52,768 bases of DNA from Gammaproteobacteria bacterium. Lineage in GTDB: Bacteria > Pseudomonadota > Gammaproteobacteria > Thiohalomonadales > Thiohalomonadaceae. The notes beneath the pieces are model-generated. The model did not search any database. It saw only the letters and a program-made list of their open reading frames with translations, and was not told where the DNA came from. Positions 40,616 through 48,885 of the stretch are shown here, in pieces. The position numbers and the translations under genes were made by a program. Numbering within the stretch: the first letter of the stretch is position 1; each line of letters starts with the position of its first letter. The DNA lies in NCBI GenBank assembly GCA_014859545.1, contig JACUTZ010000002.1, positions 1-52,768 on the forward strand, given 5' to 3'.

Positions 40616-41488
40616 TTAACCCCCCTGCAAGCTTACGATAACGGTGCGATTCTGTGCCCGCCCGGCCTCGGTGCGGTTACTGGCCAGCGGGCGGCGTTCA
40701 CCATAGGCGCGCAGGTCAAACTGAAATTTTTCCGCATCCACCCCCTGGGCAATCAGGTATTCGCGCACCGCCTCGGCACGGCGCAATGACAGGGCATCAT
40801 TGTAACGTGGCCAGCCACGGCTGTCCGCATGCCCCTCCAGCACCACCCCATCGATCCGCTCATCCAGACGCATGAACTCGGCCACCACATCCAGGCGGCG
40901 GCGTGCCTCAGGGCTCAACTCGCTCTTGTCAAAGGCAAAGTGCACACGGGTATCACGTACCTGTTCAAACCCATAGGGCAGCTGGCTGTCCAGGCATTGC
41001 TGGAACTCGCCCAGGGCCTGGCGCACCCGCACTGCAGACAGCGCCACGGTTACGCTATCACGCCCATCGGCCCAGTCTGAAAAAGAGAAGCTGGGAAACA
41101 TCCCGTGTTCCAGCTCCAGCAACAGCCGCCGGGCCTGGGCTTCGGGCAGATGCATGCTGGCACGCTCGGTGCGGATATCCACCTGGCCAAGATCCCGAAT
41201 CAAGGTATCGTGCTTCCACTGGGGTGGTGCCGAGACCAGTCTGGCCATCGCAACCTGCCGGGGGGACAGGCGTGTTTCCAGGCGAAAACCCAGCTCACCG
41301 CCGGCACGACGTTCGAAGATGGCCAGACCATAGCGGGGAACTTCGTGACTGAGACGGCAGAACAAACGGTTGCCATCGGCCTGCCAGTCGGATTGGTGTT
41401 CATTGGCGCCATAGCGGATCTGCCCCGCCAGGGCGGGCAGGCTCAGGCCAAGCGAGAACAACAGGATCAGGACAGCGCGCAGGCTCAT
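40616..41488 (-). CDS. motY: Flagellar protein MotY (OmpA-like peptidoglycan-binding)
   Basis: MotY forms the T ring around sodium-type polar flagellar motors and helps anchor the stator. From ATG 41488 the 290-residue chain has a Sec signal ([22 protein letters not shown]) and an N-terminal domain with [31 protein letters not shown] and [25 protein letters not shown], all in MotY order. The C-terminal OmpA domain has [12 protein letters not shown] and [12 protein letters not shown]. The track's longer start adds non-secretory sequence and is rejected. No other flagellar gene is near. Confidence 0.88.
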   Translation of the reverse strand: MSLRAVLILLFSLGLSLPALAGQIRYGANEHQSDWQADGNRLFCRLSHEVPRYGLAIFERRAGGELGFRLETRLSPRQVAMARLVSAPPQWKHDTLIRDLGQVDIRTERASMHLPEAQARRLLLELEHGMFPSFSFSDWADGRDSVTVALSAVRVRQALGEFQQCLDSQLPYGFEQVRDTRVHFAFDKSELSPEARRRLDVVAEFMRLDERIDGVVLEGHADSRGWPRYNDALSLRRAEAVREYLIAQGVDAEKFQFDLRAYGERRPLASNRTEAGRAQNRTVIVSLQGG

Positions 41489-41609
41489 GGTAAAACACCG
41501 TATGGATAGCGATGCAGACTCAGCGGCCCGGCAGGAAAAAACTTTAGGTATACAGGGGCTTGCTGGGTGATAATTCTTCCCCCGACCCTGTACAGACAAG
41601 GCTCCCTGC

Positions 41610-42263
41610 TTGCCATCCCTCGCCCCACCCTATCAGGCAGCATCAACCCGGCTCGAGGAAATTTGTCAGACTCTGGCCGAACAGGGCTATGTGATTCAGC
41701 CAGATTTCCTCGATCCCGGTGCAGCCCTGGCCCTGGCCACCGAATGCCGCCAGTTGCAACAGGCCGGGGAATTTCGCCCCGCCGGGGTTGGCCGTGGTGA
41801 AAACTGGCGTCTGCGCGATGACATTCGCGCCGACCAGATCCACTGGCTAGATGACACGGCCTGTGGTCCCGAGCAGGGCCAGTACCTGGCACTGATGGCG
41901 GCCTACCGGCAGACCCTGAATCGCCAGCTTTTTCTGGGCCTGGTGGAGTTCGAGGGGCATTGCGCCCTGTATCCACCCGGTAGTTTCTACCGACGCCATC
42001 TGGATCAGTTTCGTGGGGTCGAGCAACGCCAGGTCACCACCATCCTCTACCTGAATGAGGACTGGCAGGCCGAGGATGGCGGGCAATTGCGCATTGAACT
42101 GGATGACGAGCAATCCATCGCGGTACCGCCACGCCTGGGTAGCTTCGTCAGCTTCCTCAGCGCCCGCTACTGGCATGAGGTCTTGCCCGCCCGGCGTGAT
42201 CGCCTCAGTATTACCGGGTGGCTGAAGACCCGCCCCATCGGCGAGGTCTTTCCCTTATCGTGA
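41610..42263 (+). CDS. 2-oxoglutarate/Fe(II) dioxygenase, SM-20/prolyl-hydroxylase type
   Basis: The 217-residue protein has the iron triad His130, Asp132 (RRHLDQF) and His189 (YWHEVLPARRDRLSITGW), with Arg198 as the 2-oxoglutarate anchor. It resembles bacterial SM-20-like hydroxylases that modify proteins; the target is unknown. The only upstream start in frame is TTG 41610, with AAGG nine nt before it, so the exact N-terminus is uncertain. It is divergent from motY, with 121 bp between the starts. Confidence 0.88.
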   Translation: MPSLAPPYQAASTRLEEICQTLAEQGYVIQPDFLDPGAALALATECRQLQQAGEFRPAGVGRGENWRLRDDIRADQIHWLDDTACGPEQGQYLALMAAYRQTLNRQLFLGLVEFEGHCALYPPGSFYRRHLDQFRGVEQRQVTTILYLNEDWQAEDGGQLRIELDDEQSIAVPPRLGSFVSFLSARYWHEVLPARRDRLSITGWLKTRPIGEVFPLS

Positions 42264-42265
42264 AC

Positions 42266-42476
42266 CTCTACCGCAGAGACGCTGAGGCGCGGAGCAAGAC
42301 AACCGTCCAGCATTGTTGCATCCAACTATGGCCGACTGGGCTGACAGGACAATGTGCGCAGTAGACATTACCGACTCAAAACGATTCGCGCATACCATGC
42401 CGAGGTTCAAAAAACACAACGGGCCGTAGCAGCAAAACCAGATCTTCTCTGCGCCTCTGCGCCTCTGCGGTAAAAG
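42266..42476. repeat. Intergenic inverted-repeat element copy 13 (CGCAGAG type)
   Basis: The left arm ctaccgcagagacgctgaggcgcggag and right arm ctctgcgcctctgcgcctctgcggtaaaag face each other; the loop is about 150 nt. It starts right after the 2OG-oxygenase stop and ends before the ribosome-binding site of the next gene. Confidence 0.88.
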
Positions 42477-42495
42477 ACTTTTAAGGAGAATGGGC

Positions 42496-43416
42496 ATGGC
42501 AAAACCACGCATCGGCCTGGCACTGGGCAGCGGCTCGGCCCGTGGCTGGGCACACATCGGCGTTATTCAGGCGCTCAAGGAACAGGGTATCGAACCAGAT
42601 CTGGTCTGCGGTTGTTCGATTGGCGCCCTGGTCGGTGCTTCCTACTGTGGTGACCAACTTGGGACCCTGGAAGAATGGGTGCGCAAGCTCGGTTTCTGGG
42701 ATGTGGTCAAACTCCTGGATGTGCGCATGAGCGGCGGACTAATCGAGGGCGACAGCCTGATGGCCGCCTTTGCCGACAAAATCCGCGACATTCGCATCGA
42801 AAAACTCGACAAGCCCTTTGCCTGTGTCGCCACCGATCTGCAAAACGGGCGCGAGATCTGGTTGCAGCAAGGCAGCCTGCGTGCGGCGGTGCGCGCCTCG
42901 ATCGCCCTGCCAGGACTGTTTTCGCCGGTACAGCATGAAGGCCGCTGGCTGTTGGATGGTGGACTGACCAACCCAGTGCCGGTATCCCTGTGCCGCGCCA
43001 TGGGCGCGGATGTGATCATCGCGGTCAACCTCAACAGCGATATCATCGGCCGCCACATCAAGCATCAAGCGCCGCGGGAAAATGCCGACAAGGGCGATCA
43101 GGCCCTGCTGGATCAGCTGCTGGAAAAACTCAATGGCAGCATCAAGGACACCCGCCTCGGTGCCTGGGCCAACAGCAAACTACGCAACCACGACGAAGGG
43201 CCCGGTGTCTTCGACGTGGTCGCCAGCGCCATCAACATCATGCAGGATCGCATCACCAAAAGCCGTATGGCCGGTGACCCGCCGGACGTCGTCCTCACCC
43301 CGCGCCTGGGCAAACTGGGCCTGCTGGAATTTGATCGCGCCGAAGAGGCCATCGCCGAGGGTCATGACAGCGTGCGCCGCGCCCTGCCGACCCTGCAACA
43401 CCTGATTGGCCGTTAG
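42496..43416 (+). CDS. Patatin-like phospholipase family protein (RssA type)
   Basis: The 306-residue serine acylhydrolase has an oxyanion loop GSGSARGWAHIG, nucleophile elbow GCSIG (Ser41) and catalytic Asp154 in LLDGGLTNPVPV. RssA-type proteins of this size are common in Gammaproteobacteria; a lipid hydrolase role is expected but substrates are mostly unknown. I use ATG 42496, eight nt after GGAG, instead of 42490. Convergent with the HIT gene. Confidence 0.9.
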   Translation: MAKPRIGLALGSGSARGWAHIGVIQALKEQGIEPDLVCGCSIGALVGASYCGDQLGTLEEWVRKLGFWDVVKLLDVRMSGGLIEGDSLMAAFADKIRDIRIEKLDKPFACVATDLQNGREIWLQQGSLRAAVRASIALPGLFSPVQHEGRWLLDGGLTNPVPVSLCRAMGADVIIAVNLNSDIIGRHIKHQAPRENADKGDQALLDQLLEKLNGSIKDTRLGAWANSKLRNHDEGPGVFDVVASAINIMQDRITKSRMAGDPPDVVLTPRLGKLGLLEFDRAEEAIAEGHDSVRRALPTLQHLIGR

Positions 43417-43433
43417 CGCAGGGGAAAGTACAA

Positions 43434-43838
43434 CTACAGCTTCATCGCAGTCAGCAGGCACTGCACCACCGCTTCACGCTCTGCCAGGGCATAGGGCTGT
43501 GTCCGGCCCTTGCCCCAAACCGGGCCGGGCCAGCTCTCATCATCCCGATAGCGCACGACGTGATGTAGATGCAACTGCGGCACCAGATTGCCCAGCGCAC
43601 CGATATTCAGCTTGTCGCCACCAAAGGCCTGCATTGCCGCCCTGCCCAACCAGGCAGACTCCTGCCAAAGTTGCTGCTGGTCGGCCTCGTCCAGTTGATA
43701 GATCTCCTGGATATCCTCACGGCGAGGCACCAGGATGAACCAGGGATAACGGGCGTCATTGACCAGCAACAGTAGGCTGAGCGGTAATTCGCGCACCGGC
43801 TGGGTATCTTCGGCAAGGCGTGGATGCAGTTCAAACAT
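43434..43838 (-). CDS. HIT-domain protein
   Basis: The 134-residue protein has the histidine-triad segment LVPQLHLHHVVRYRDD and WPGPVWGKG, of a proteobacterial HIT branch that differs from the HxHxHxx of Hint proteins. These hydrolases act on nucleotide phosphates; the substrate is unknown. Its ATG overlaps the upstream DUF2835 stop as TAATG, so translation is coupled. Confidence 0.88.
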   Translation of the reverse strand: MFELHPRLAEDTQPVRELPLSLLLLVNDARYPWFILVPRREDIQEIYQLDEADQQQLWQESAWLGRAAMQAFGGDKLNIGALGNLVPQLHLHHVVRYRDDESWPGPVWGKGRTQPYALAEREAVVQCLLTAMKL

Positions 43839-44068
43839 TATCGCAACTCCCCAATGCGCTGCAGATCAACAAACTTGTGCTGCGCATCAAAGCGCAGCAA
43901 AAATTCCCCATGAATGCCACTGTGCAACACAAACGGACGCAGACGCTCGGCGGGAAACTGCACCCGCCGCCCGTCATGACTGATGGTCCGCACAAAACTG
44001 GCACGTCCCTGGTAATAACGCAGGTAGTCCTCGGCACTAATCTTCAGATAGAAACGCAACTCGTGCAT
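43838..44068 (-). CDS. DUF2835-family small protein
   Basis: The 76-residue protein from ATG 44068 reads MHELRFYLKISAEDYLRYYQG, then HDGRRVQFPAERLRPFVLHSGIHGEFLLRFD, the conserved body of DUF2835. The function is unknown; its fold looks like a small beta-barrel. The stop overlaps the HIT start (TAATG). It is divergent from a small membrane protein gene with about 30 nt between them. The track start 33 nt earlier is possible but less family-like. Confidence 0.82.
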   Translation of the reverse strand: MHELRFYLKISAEDYLRYYQGRASFVRTISHDGRRVQFPAERLRPFVLHSGIHGEFLLRFDAQHKFVDLQRIGELR

Positions 44069-44100
44069 ACTGGTACGATCCACCGGGCAGGGGTATGGCA

Positions 44101-44391
44101 ATGTTGAAGAGCATCTTTTGGTTGGGAGTGATTATCGTGCTTTTGCTAGCGGCAAGCTATATCTGGCGTGATGATTTTCCCTGGCTGGCGCGCCTGCATC
44201 AGGAACTCGCTATGCCGCCACTGCCCACCGCCGTGGATCCATTACCTGCCCCCAGCGGCAAGGTCGTGGTCTACCGCTGGCAAGATGAGCAGGGCAACTG
44301 GCACTTTGACAGCCAGCCACCCCGTGACCAAGCCTATGAGCGCCTCGTCCTCGACCCGGATGTCAATCTGATGCCTGGGGGTGGGCAGTAA
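44101..44391 (+). CDS. Small membrane-anchored protein with DUF4124-like segment
   Basis: The 96-residue protein starts MLKSIFWLGVIIVLLLAASYIW, a single signal-anchor helix. The C-terminal half VVVYRWQDEQGNWHFDSQPP matches the DUF4124 pattern (YKWxDxxGxxHYxxxPP) of periplasmic proteins. ATG 44101 has GGGG about eight nt upstream and is preferred to 44095. The function is unknown. Confidence 0.8.
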   Translation: MLKSIFWLGVIIVLLLAASYIWRDDFPWLARLHQELAMPPLPTAVDPLPAPSGKVVVYRWQDEQGNWHFDSQPPRDQAYERLVLDPDVNLMPGGGQ

Positions 44392-44473
44392 GTGCTAAAA
44401 AAGATCATTAGACGACTAGGACGGAGTCGGTTGGCGATGCCGGGAACAGATCGCCCAGACACAGAGGCATTCA

Positions 44474-44491
44474 GTGGTGTATTTGCACCAC
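44474..44491. other. Hairpin in the convergent gap 44392-44641
   Basis: GTGGTG-tatttg-CACCAC is a perfect 6 bp inverted repeat. Nearby is a direct repeat, tacggtcgaccat near 44505 and tacggtttgaccat near 44563. The 250 bp gap otherwise holds a single repeat arm and no gene. Confidence 0.4.
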
Positions 44492-44579
44492 ATCGGCGTT
44501 CATATACGGTCGACCATCCGTGAGAGTTTCCTCCATCTGAATATCGAACAGACCTTCGACATACGGTTTGACCATTAAT

Positions 44580-44608
44580 CCTCTGCGCCTCTGCGTCTCT
44601 GCGGTAAT
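44580..44608. repeat. Single right arm, CGCAGAG type (copy 14)
   Basis: The sequence cctctgcgcctctgcgtctctgcggtaat is a well-kept right arm; no matching left arm occurs in the preceding 190 nt of the gap. Confidence 0.8.
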
Positions 44609-44641
44609 ATCTTTTTCAAGAGGGCGAGTAGTTACCAAAAA

Positions 44642-44929
44642 CTACTTCTTAGGCTTACCAATACGATCGATCGGGATCACCACATCACTCTGTGGCTTGG
44701 GTTCATCCACATAGCGCGGACGCTGGTCCATGCTGCGCCCGGCCTGCTGGGCCAGCTCCTGCTCACGCTGGCTGATCAGCATCAGGCAGTCGCGCATGCC
44801 ATTGATGGTATTGCCGGAAAGGGGATGGAGCTGGCCAGGCTCGGTGGCGGTGTCCTTGATCACCTCGGTCAACACACGCTTGACCGCATACAGGATCTGT
44901 TCTTCTTTACTCATGTCATTCAAATTCAT
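44642..44929 (-). CDS. Small conserved protein (often mis-named segregation/condensation protein A)
   Basis: The 95-residue acidic-basic helical protein begins MNLNDMSKEEQILYAVKRVLTEVIKDTAT, followed by LHPLSGNTINGMRDCLMLISQREQEL and RPRYVDEPKPQ...IPIDRIG. This pattern is common in Gammaproteobacteria; I recall it carrying transferred names, but it lacks ScpA length and features. The start at 44929 has GGAG nine nt upstream; the track ORF to 45367 runs antisense through the thioredoxin-HEAT gene and is rejected. Confidence 0.82.
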   Translation of the reverse strand: MNLNDMSKEEQILYAVKRVLTEVIKDTATEPGQLHPLSGNTINGMRDCLMLISQREQELAQQAGRSMDQRPRYVDEPKPQSDVVIPIDRIGKPKK

Positions 44930-45101
44930 TGGGATAGGCTCCGCTTCGGGTGTCTGGCCAGTATAACCGACAATCCCCCATATAATTAGGGCGCCGTCGC
45001 GCCATACAAGCCCCCCAGGCCTTCGCGAGCAGACTGATTGGCTTGAATCATCCGGGCATGCCCCCATAATGCAGCAAGTATCCGCTGATGAAGGAAGGCC
45101 C

Positions 45102-45722
45102 ATGCACCCACCTGTCAATGCCCTGCTGTTTACCGCTCCCGGCTGCCCCCATTGTCCCGGGGTCAAGGCCGCGCTGGAGGGTTTGCAGCGCGAGGGCAAA
45201 CTGGGCGAACTGACGGTCATGGATATCAGCCAGGACCCTGCAAAGGCCGCAGAATATGGGATACGCAGCGTACCCTGGCTCCAACTGGGGGATTTCATCC
45301 TCACTGGTGCCCAGACGCCCTCGGCACTCCGCCAGTGGAGCGAACGGGCCGCCAGCCCCGATGGCATGGCCGGCTACCTGGAACACCTGCTGGCCGGTGG
45401 TGAGCTGAGCGAGGCCGAGCAGCTGCTGGCCCGCCAGCCCCAGCACTACCCCACCCTGCTGGCACTGTTAAAGAAAGCGGATCGACCAATGCAGGTGGGG
45501 CTGGGGATTAGCGCCATCATCGAATCCCTGGGGCAGCCCGAACTCACCACCCTGCTGCCGGATCTGCTGAGCCTGGCCGACGAGCCGGATCACCGCCTGC
45601 GCACCGATGCGGCCCACTATCTCGGCCTGTTGAACAACCAGGCGGCACGGGCCAAACTGTCGCTCTTGCGCGATGACCCCCACCCCGAGGTGCGCGAGAT
45701 CGCCGCCGAGGCGCTGGACTGA
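45102..45722 (+). CDS. Thioredoxin-fold protein fused to HEAT-like repeats
   Basis: The 206-residue protein starts MHPPVNALLFTAPGCPHCPGVKAALEGL with a CPHC redox motif (Cys15, Cys18) and cis-Pro SVPWLQLGDF. After residue 110 comes an alpha-helical region with HEAT-like units (LLPDLLSLADEPDHRLRTDAAHYLGLL, LSLLRDDPHPEVREIAAEALD). No signal peptide is seen, so it is cytoplasmic. AAGGAAGG precedes the ATG. A redox adaptor or scaffold is suggested; the partner is unknown. Confidence 0.85.
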   Translation: MHPPVNALLFTAPGCPHCPGVKAALEGLQREGKLGELTVMDISQDPAKAAEYGIRSVPWLQLGDFILTGAQTPSALRQWSERAASPDGMAGYLEHLLAGGELSEAEQLLARQPQHYPTLLALLKKADRPMQVGLGISAIIESLGQPELTTLLPDLLSLADEPDHRLRTDAAHYLGLLNNQAARAKLSLLRDDPHPEVREIAAEALD

Positions 45723-45734
45723 ACAAACCCCCTA

Positions 45735-45851
45735 CAACACAGAGGGTACCGAGCACACAGAGAAAATCCATCGAGTCATGCTGCAGACACAGCCTGGCGT
45801 GCTGGCGCTGATTTTCGCCTTGGCATGACAGCCTCCGTGCCCTCTGTGTTG
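45735..45851. repeat. Intergenic inverted-repeat element copy 15 (CACAGAG type)
   Basis: The left arm caacacagagggtaccgagcacacagag faces the right arm gcctccgtgccctctgtgttg; the loop is about 64 nt. It lies between the thioredoxin-HEAT and Sel1 genes. Confidence 0.8.
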
Positions 45852-45881
45852 AAAAGCCTATAAATACCAGGATCAATAGCC

Positions 45882-46514
45882 ATGCCGACCACTGCCGAAC
45901 AGCTTCACGCCCTACTCCACCGTTTTGACAAGACCCGTCTGCCCGAGATACAAAAAGCCGCCGAGGCCGGCGACCCCAGGGCCCAGTTCCAGCTGGGCGC
46001 ACTGTACGCCAATGGCAAGGGCGTCAGTCAGGATAGCGATCAGGCCCTGCACTGGCTGCGTGCCGCCGCCGAACAGGGCTGGGTTGCGGCCCAGACGCTG
46101 CTGGGCTGGTGTTATGTGCAGCGCGAGGGCTTTGTGCATGACCCGAGCGAGGCCCACCGCTGGTATAGCAGCGCCGCCGAACATGGCGATGCGGATGCCA
46201 TGTGTGCGCTGGGCGACCTCTACGCCCAAGGCGCAGGGGCGATCGAAAAGAACACCCAGGCGATGTTGCACTGGTACCAGCAGGCGGCCAATAACAACCA
46301 CCCCAAGGCCCAGTACATGCTCGGCAAGCTACTGGCCGAGGGCAGCCTTGTGGCGCAAAATGACGAGGCCGCCTTCCAGTGGCTCAGTCTGGCGATCATC
46401 AGCGGCAGCGAGCTAGCACAAAAGGAGCTGGCGATGCTGAGCGCACGGGTCGACAGCCAGACCCTGCAGGACTGGAAAGACCGGATGCTGGCACAGATGC
46501 AGCCGACTCACTAG
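45882..46514 (+). CDS. Sel1-repeat (SLR) protein
   Basis: The 210-residue protein has about four Sel1-like repeats, e.g. AGDPRAQFQLGALYANGKGVSQDSDQALHWLRAAAEQG, GDADAMCALGDLYAQGAGAIEKNTQAMLHWYQQAANNN and HPKAQYMLGKLLAEG. No signal peptide is visible, so it is cytoplasmic and likely a protein-protein scaffold. AGGA lies nine nt before the ATG. The function is unknown. Confidence 0.9.
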   Translation: MPTTAEQLHALLHRFDKTRLPEIQKAAEAGDPRAQFQLGALYANGKGVSQDSDQALHWLRAAAEQGWVAAQTLLGWCYVQREGFVHDPSEAHRWYSSAAEHGDADAMCALGDLYAQGAGAIEKNTQAMLHWYQQAANNNHPKAQYMLGKLLAEGSLVAQNDEAAFQWLSLAIISGSELAQKELAMLSARVDSQTLQDWKDRMLAQMQPTH

Positions 46515-46523
46515 ACAACAACA

Positions 46524-46640
46524 CACCGCAACACAGAGGCCACAGAGTCCACAGAGAACAACAGGTCGCAGACATCAGGAACGCACACCAACATCTGCCA
46601 GGCTGAGTAAACTCTGTGTTCCCTGTGCCCTCTGTGGTGA
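46524..46640. repeat. Intergenic inverted-repeat element copy 16 (CACAGAG type)
   Basis: The left arm caccgcaacacagaggccacagagtccacagag faces ctctgtgttccctgtgccctctgtggtga; the loop is about 53 nt. It lies between the Sel1 gene and the Cys-rich protein gene. Confidence 0.85.
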
Positions 46641-46673
46641 TCGTTTGGTGAATTCCACCAGGGTGATTCGAAG

Positions 46674-47120
46674 ATGGATGAAAAAGAATTCAAAAAGACC
46701 ATACGCGACGTCAACAACGCCCCCTGCATCTTTGCCAAGGCCTTGTTGCGCCGCTGCTGTGGCTGCTCCCGCGGCGAAAAACTGTTTATCGGCGAGCGTG
46801 AGGCAGTCGCCTGCAAATCCCCCGGCGCGCGCCAACTTTGTGAAGATGTGCTGGGGCAGCTGCACCACAAGGCGATCTTTGCTCTGCACCTGCCCCATGC
46901 CGAGGTGGTGCTTCCCCACGGCAAGGAACTCAAGGTACAGTGTGGCGGCATGCTGGGGCTGCAGGCCTCCCTGGATGAAACTCAGATCGACGCCGAACGG
47001 GTGGTCGATATCTACGGCCTGCTGACCGCTGCGGTGGCGGAACACGGCAGCGTCGAGGCACTGCCCTACAGCCAGGTGGTGCGCGGTATCACCCGCTTCC
47101 AACCCCGGGAAAAAAAATGA
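46674..47120 (+). CDS. Conserved Cys-rich protein, function unknown
   Basis: The 148-residue soluble protein begins MDEKEFKKTIRDVNNAPCIFAKALLRRCCGCSRGEKLFIGEREAVAC and has seven cysteines, five within the first 50 residues (CxxxxxxxxxxCCxC spacing). This suggests a metal or iron-sulfur site. A second block reads LPHAEVVLPHGKELKVQCGGMLGLQASL. I believe similar proteins are widespread in Gammaproteobacteria, but I do not know a function. It stands alone between two repeat elements, upstream of the aldolase-thiD pair. Confidence 0.8.
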   Translation: MDEKEFKKTIRDVNNAPCIFAKALLRRCCGCSRGEKLFIGEREAVACKSPGARQLCEDVLGQLHHKAIFALHLPHAEVVLPHGKELKVQCGGMLGLQASLDETQIDAERVVDIYGLLTAAVAEHGSVEALPYSQVVRGITRFQPREKK

Positions 47121-47125
47121 CGTGT

Positions 47126-47280
47126 TCTCACCGCAAAGGGCACAAAATATCCACGGGGTGGGCGAAATCACCAGCTATCCAATCCCATGCCAGGCAAATG
47201 GCGCTCACACTCGTGTGTCGCGATACGCAGTGACCATTTCAGCACTTTTTTCTTTGCGAACTTGGCGTCCTTGCGGTTAA
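47126..47280. repeat. Intergenic inverted-repeat element copy 17 (CGCAAAG type)
   Basis: The left arm tctcaccgcaaagggcacaaaa is mirrored by tttctttgcgaacttggcgtccttgcggttaa; the right arm also has a CTTGGCG unit. Loop about 99 nt. It lies between the Cys-rich gene and the aldolase gene. Confidence 0.8.
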
Positions 47281-47296
47281 CACAGAAGGCATAAAA

Positions 47297-47854
47297 ATGG
47301 ATCTACGAGAAGATTTGGTACGCCATTACCAGTGGCTGCGCCAGTACGGCAATAACGACTCCCACAGCGGCAATGCCTCGGTGCGGGTCGAGGATGATTT
47401 CTGGATCACCCCGACCGGCTGCTGTGCCGATCTACTGAGTGCCGACCAGCTGATCCGTTGCGAGCTAGAAGGCACAGATGGTGCCAATGCTTCACTGGAT
47501 GCACCCCTGCACCGAATGGTCTATCAACACAACCCCACTGCCCGTGCGCTGCTGCACAGCCACGGCCCCCATAGCGTGGCAATGACCATGCAAGGCGAGG
47601 ATTTCATCCCGCCGGATTTTGAAGGCCAACTGTATTTTCCCCGCGTGCCGGTGATCGACATCCCCTTTGATCGCTACACCAGCGAGGCCCCGCAGCAGGT
47701 GGCCGAGTTGCTGGCCGAACACCGCATCATCGTGGTACGCGGCCATGGGGTGTTTGCCCAAGCCGAAACCATCAACCTGGCCTACAAATGGCTATGCTCA
47801 CTGGAGCTGTCCGCCAAGACCGCCTGGCTGGCCCAACAGGCGGGCACCCTGTGA
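47297..47854 (+). CDS. Class II aldolase/adducin-family protein, coupled to thiD
   Basis: The 185-residue protein has the class II aldolase fold: NDSHSGNASVRVEDDFWITPTG near the N-terminus and the zinc ligands ALLHSHGPHS and VVRGHGVFA. Relatives are fuculose- or deoxyribulose-phosphate aldolases and MtnB dehydratase. It ends in CTGTGA, where GTGA overlaps the thiD start. Coupling implies a function tied to pyrimidine/thiamine metabolism or to salvage of 5-deoxyadenosine made by ThiC-type radical SAM enzymes; both are guesses. GAAGG lies eight nt before the ATG. Confidence 0.87.
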   Translation: MDLREDLVRHYQWLRQYGNNDSHSGNASVRVEDDFWITPTGCCADLLSADQLIRCELEGTDGANASLDAPLHRMVYQHNPTARALLHSHGPHSVAMTMQGEDFIPPDFEGQLYFPRVPVIDIPFDRYTSEAPQQVAELLAEHRIIVVRGHGVFAQAETINLAYKWLCSLELSAKTAWLAQQAGTL

Positions 47855-48654
47855 GCGGCATTCCAGTGGTGCTATGCCTGTCCGGCAACGATCCCTGCGG
47901 CGGGGCCGGCATCCAGGCCGATATCGAGGCCATCGCCAGCATGGGGGCGCTGGCTGCCCCGGTGATTACCGCGCTGACGGTACAGGACAGCCAGAATGTG
48001 ATGCGCCTGGAGCCGGTGGACCCGCTGCTGATCATCGAACAGGCCCGCGCGGTGCTGGAAGACATGCCAGTGGCGGCGATCAAGATCGGTCTGATCGGCA
48101 GCGTGGAAAACATCCAGGTGATCCACAGCCTGTTGCACGACTACCCGGACGTCCCGGTGGTGCTCGACCCAATCCTGCGCGCCGGTGGTGGCAATCGCCT
48201 CAGCACCGACGCGATGGAGCAGGCGTTGCGCCAGCTGCTATTTCCCTATGTCACGGTACTCACCCCCAATAGTCAGGAGGCCCGCGCCCTGGCCCAGGAG
48301 GCCGACACCCTGGATGCCTGCGCCCAGCAGCTGCTTGACGATGGCTGCGAGCTGGTGTTGATCACTGGCACCCATGAAGATACCCAGGCGGTGGAAAACC
48401 GTCTCTATGGTAATCATCGCCTGCTGGAGACCTTCAGCTGGGAACGCCTGCCACACAGCTACCACGGCTCCGGCTGCACCCTCGCCGCCAGCATCGCCGG
48501 TCTGCTGGCCCACGGCCTGGAACCCTTTAGTGCCATCCACGAGGCCCAGGAATACACCTGGCAAACCCTCGCCCATGGCTTTCGCCTCGGCATGGGCCAG
48601 CACCACCCCAATCGCTTGTTCTGGGCCCGTGGCGAGGATGATGAACAAGATTAA
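47851..48654 (+). CDS. thiD: Hydroxymethylpyrimidine/phosphomethylpyrimidine kinase
   Basis: ThiD phosphorylates HMP and HMP-P for thiamine synthesis. The ribokinase-like fold shows CLSGNDPCGGAGIQADIEA at the N-terminus, then KIGLIGS, VVLDPILRAGGG and the anion-hole motif HSYHGSGCTLAASIA. I start at GTG 47851, which overlaps the aldolase stop by 4 nt and gives 267 residues; the track start lies inside the aldolase gene. thiE follows after a compound repeat. Confidence 0.95.
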   Translation: MSGIPVVLCLSGNDPCGGAGIQADIEAIASMGALAAPVITALTVQDSQNVMRLEPVDPLLIIEQARAVLEDMPVAAIKIGLIGSVENIQVIHSLLHDYPDVPVVLDPILRAGGGNRLSTDAMEQALRQLLFPYVTVLTPNSQEARALAQEADTLDACAQQLLDDGCELVLITGTHEDTQAVENRLYGNHRLLETFSWERLPHSYHGSGCTLAASIAGLLAHGLEPFSAIHEAQEYTWQTLAHGFRLGMGQHHPNRLFWARGEDDEQD

Positions 48655-48862
48655 CCGCAAAGGGCGCGAAGGTCGCAAAGAAAAGAAACCGTGCCACAGA
48701 GGACACAGCGATCACGGAGGGCATTCCGGCAACCGTCGTGTTCAGACGCGTTTGTGACAGGCACATCGCCCGTCAAAACCTTCGGCAGGCCAAATGAGCA
48801 TTGAATTCTCTGTGTTCTCCGTGTCCTCTGTGGCTAATTTTTCTTTGCGTACTTTGCGGTTT
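48651..48862. repeat. Compound nested inverted-repeat element (copy 18)
   Basis: The outer pair is ttaaccgcaaagggcgcgaaggtcgcaaag with ctttgcgtactttgcggttt. Inside it lies a complete CACAGAG-type pair, gccacagaggacacagcgatcac with ctctgtgttctccgtgtcctctgtggc. The order is C-B-B'-C'. It lies between thiD and thiE and overlaps the thiD stop by a few nt. Confidence 0.9.
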
Positions 48863-48885
48863 GCTTTTATTTCTTAGGTTATCCG

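Noticed and set aside
44930-45367. N-terminal extension of the 241-residue minus-strand ORF
   Set aside because: It runs antisense through the thioredoxin-HEAT gene; only the last 95 residues match a conserved family.
47126-48885. TPP riboswitch for the thiamine genes
   Set aside because: No thi-box sequence was found upstream of the aldolase-thiD pair or thiE; the leaders are filled by repeat elements.
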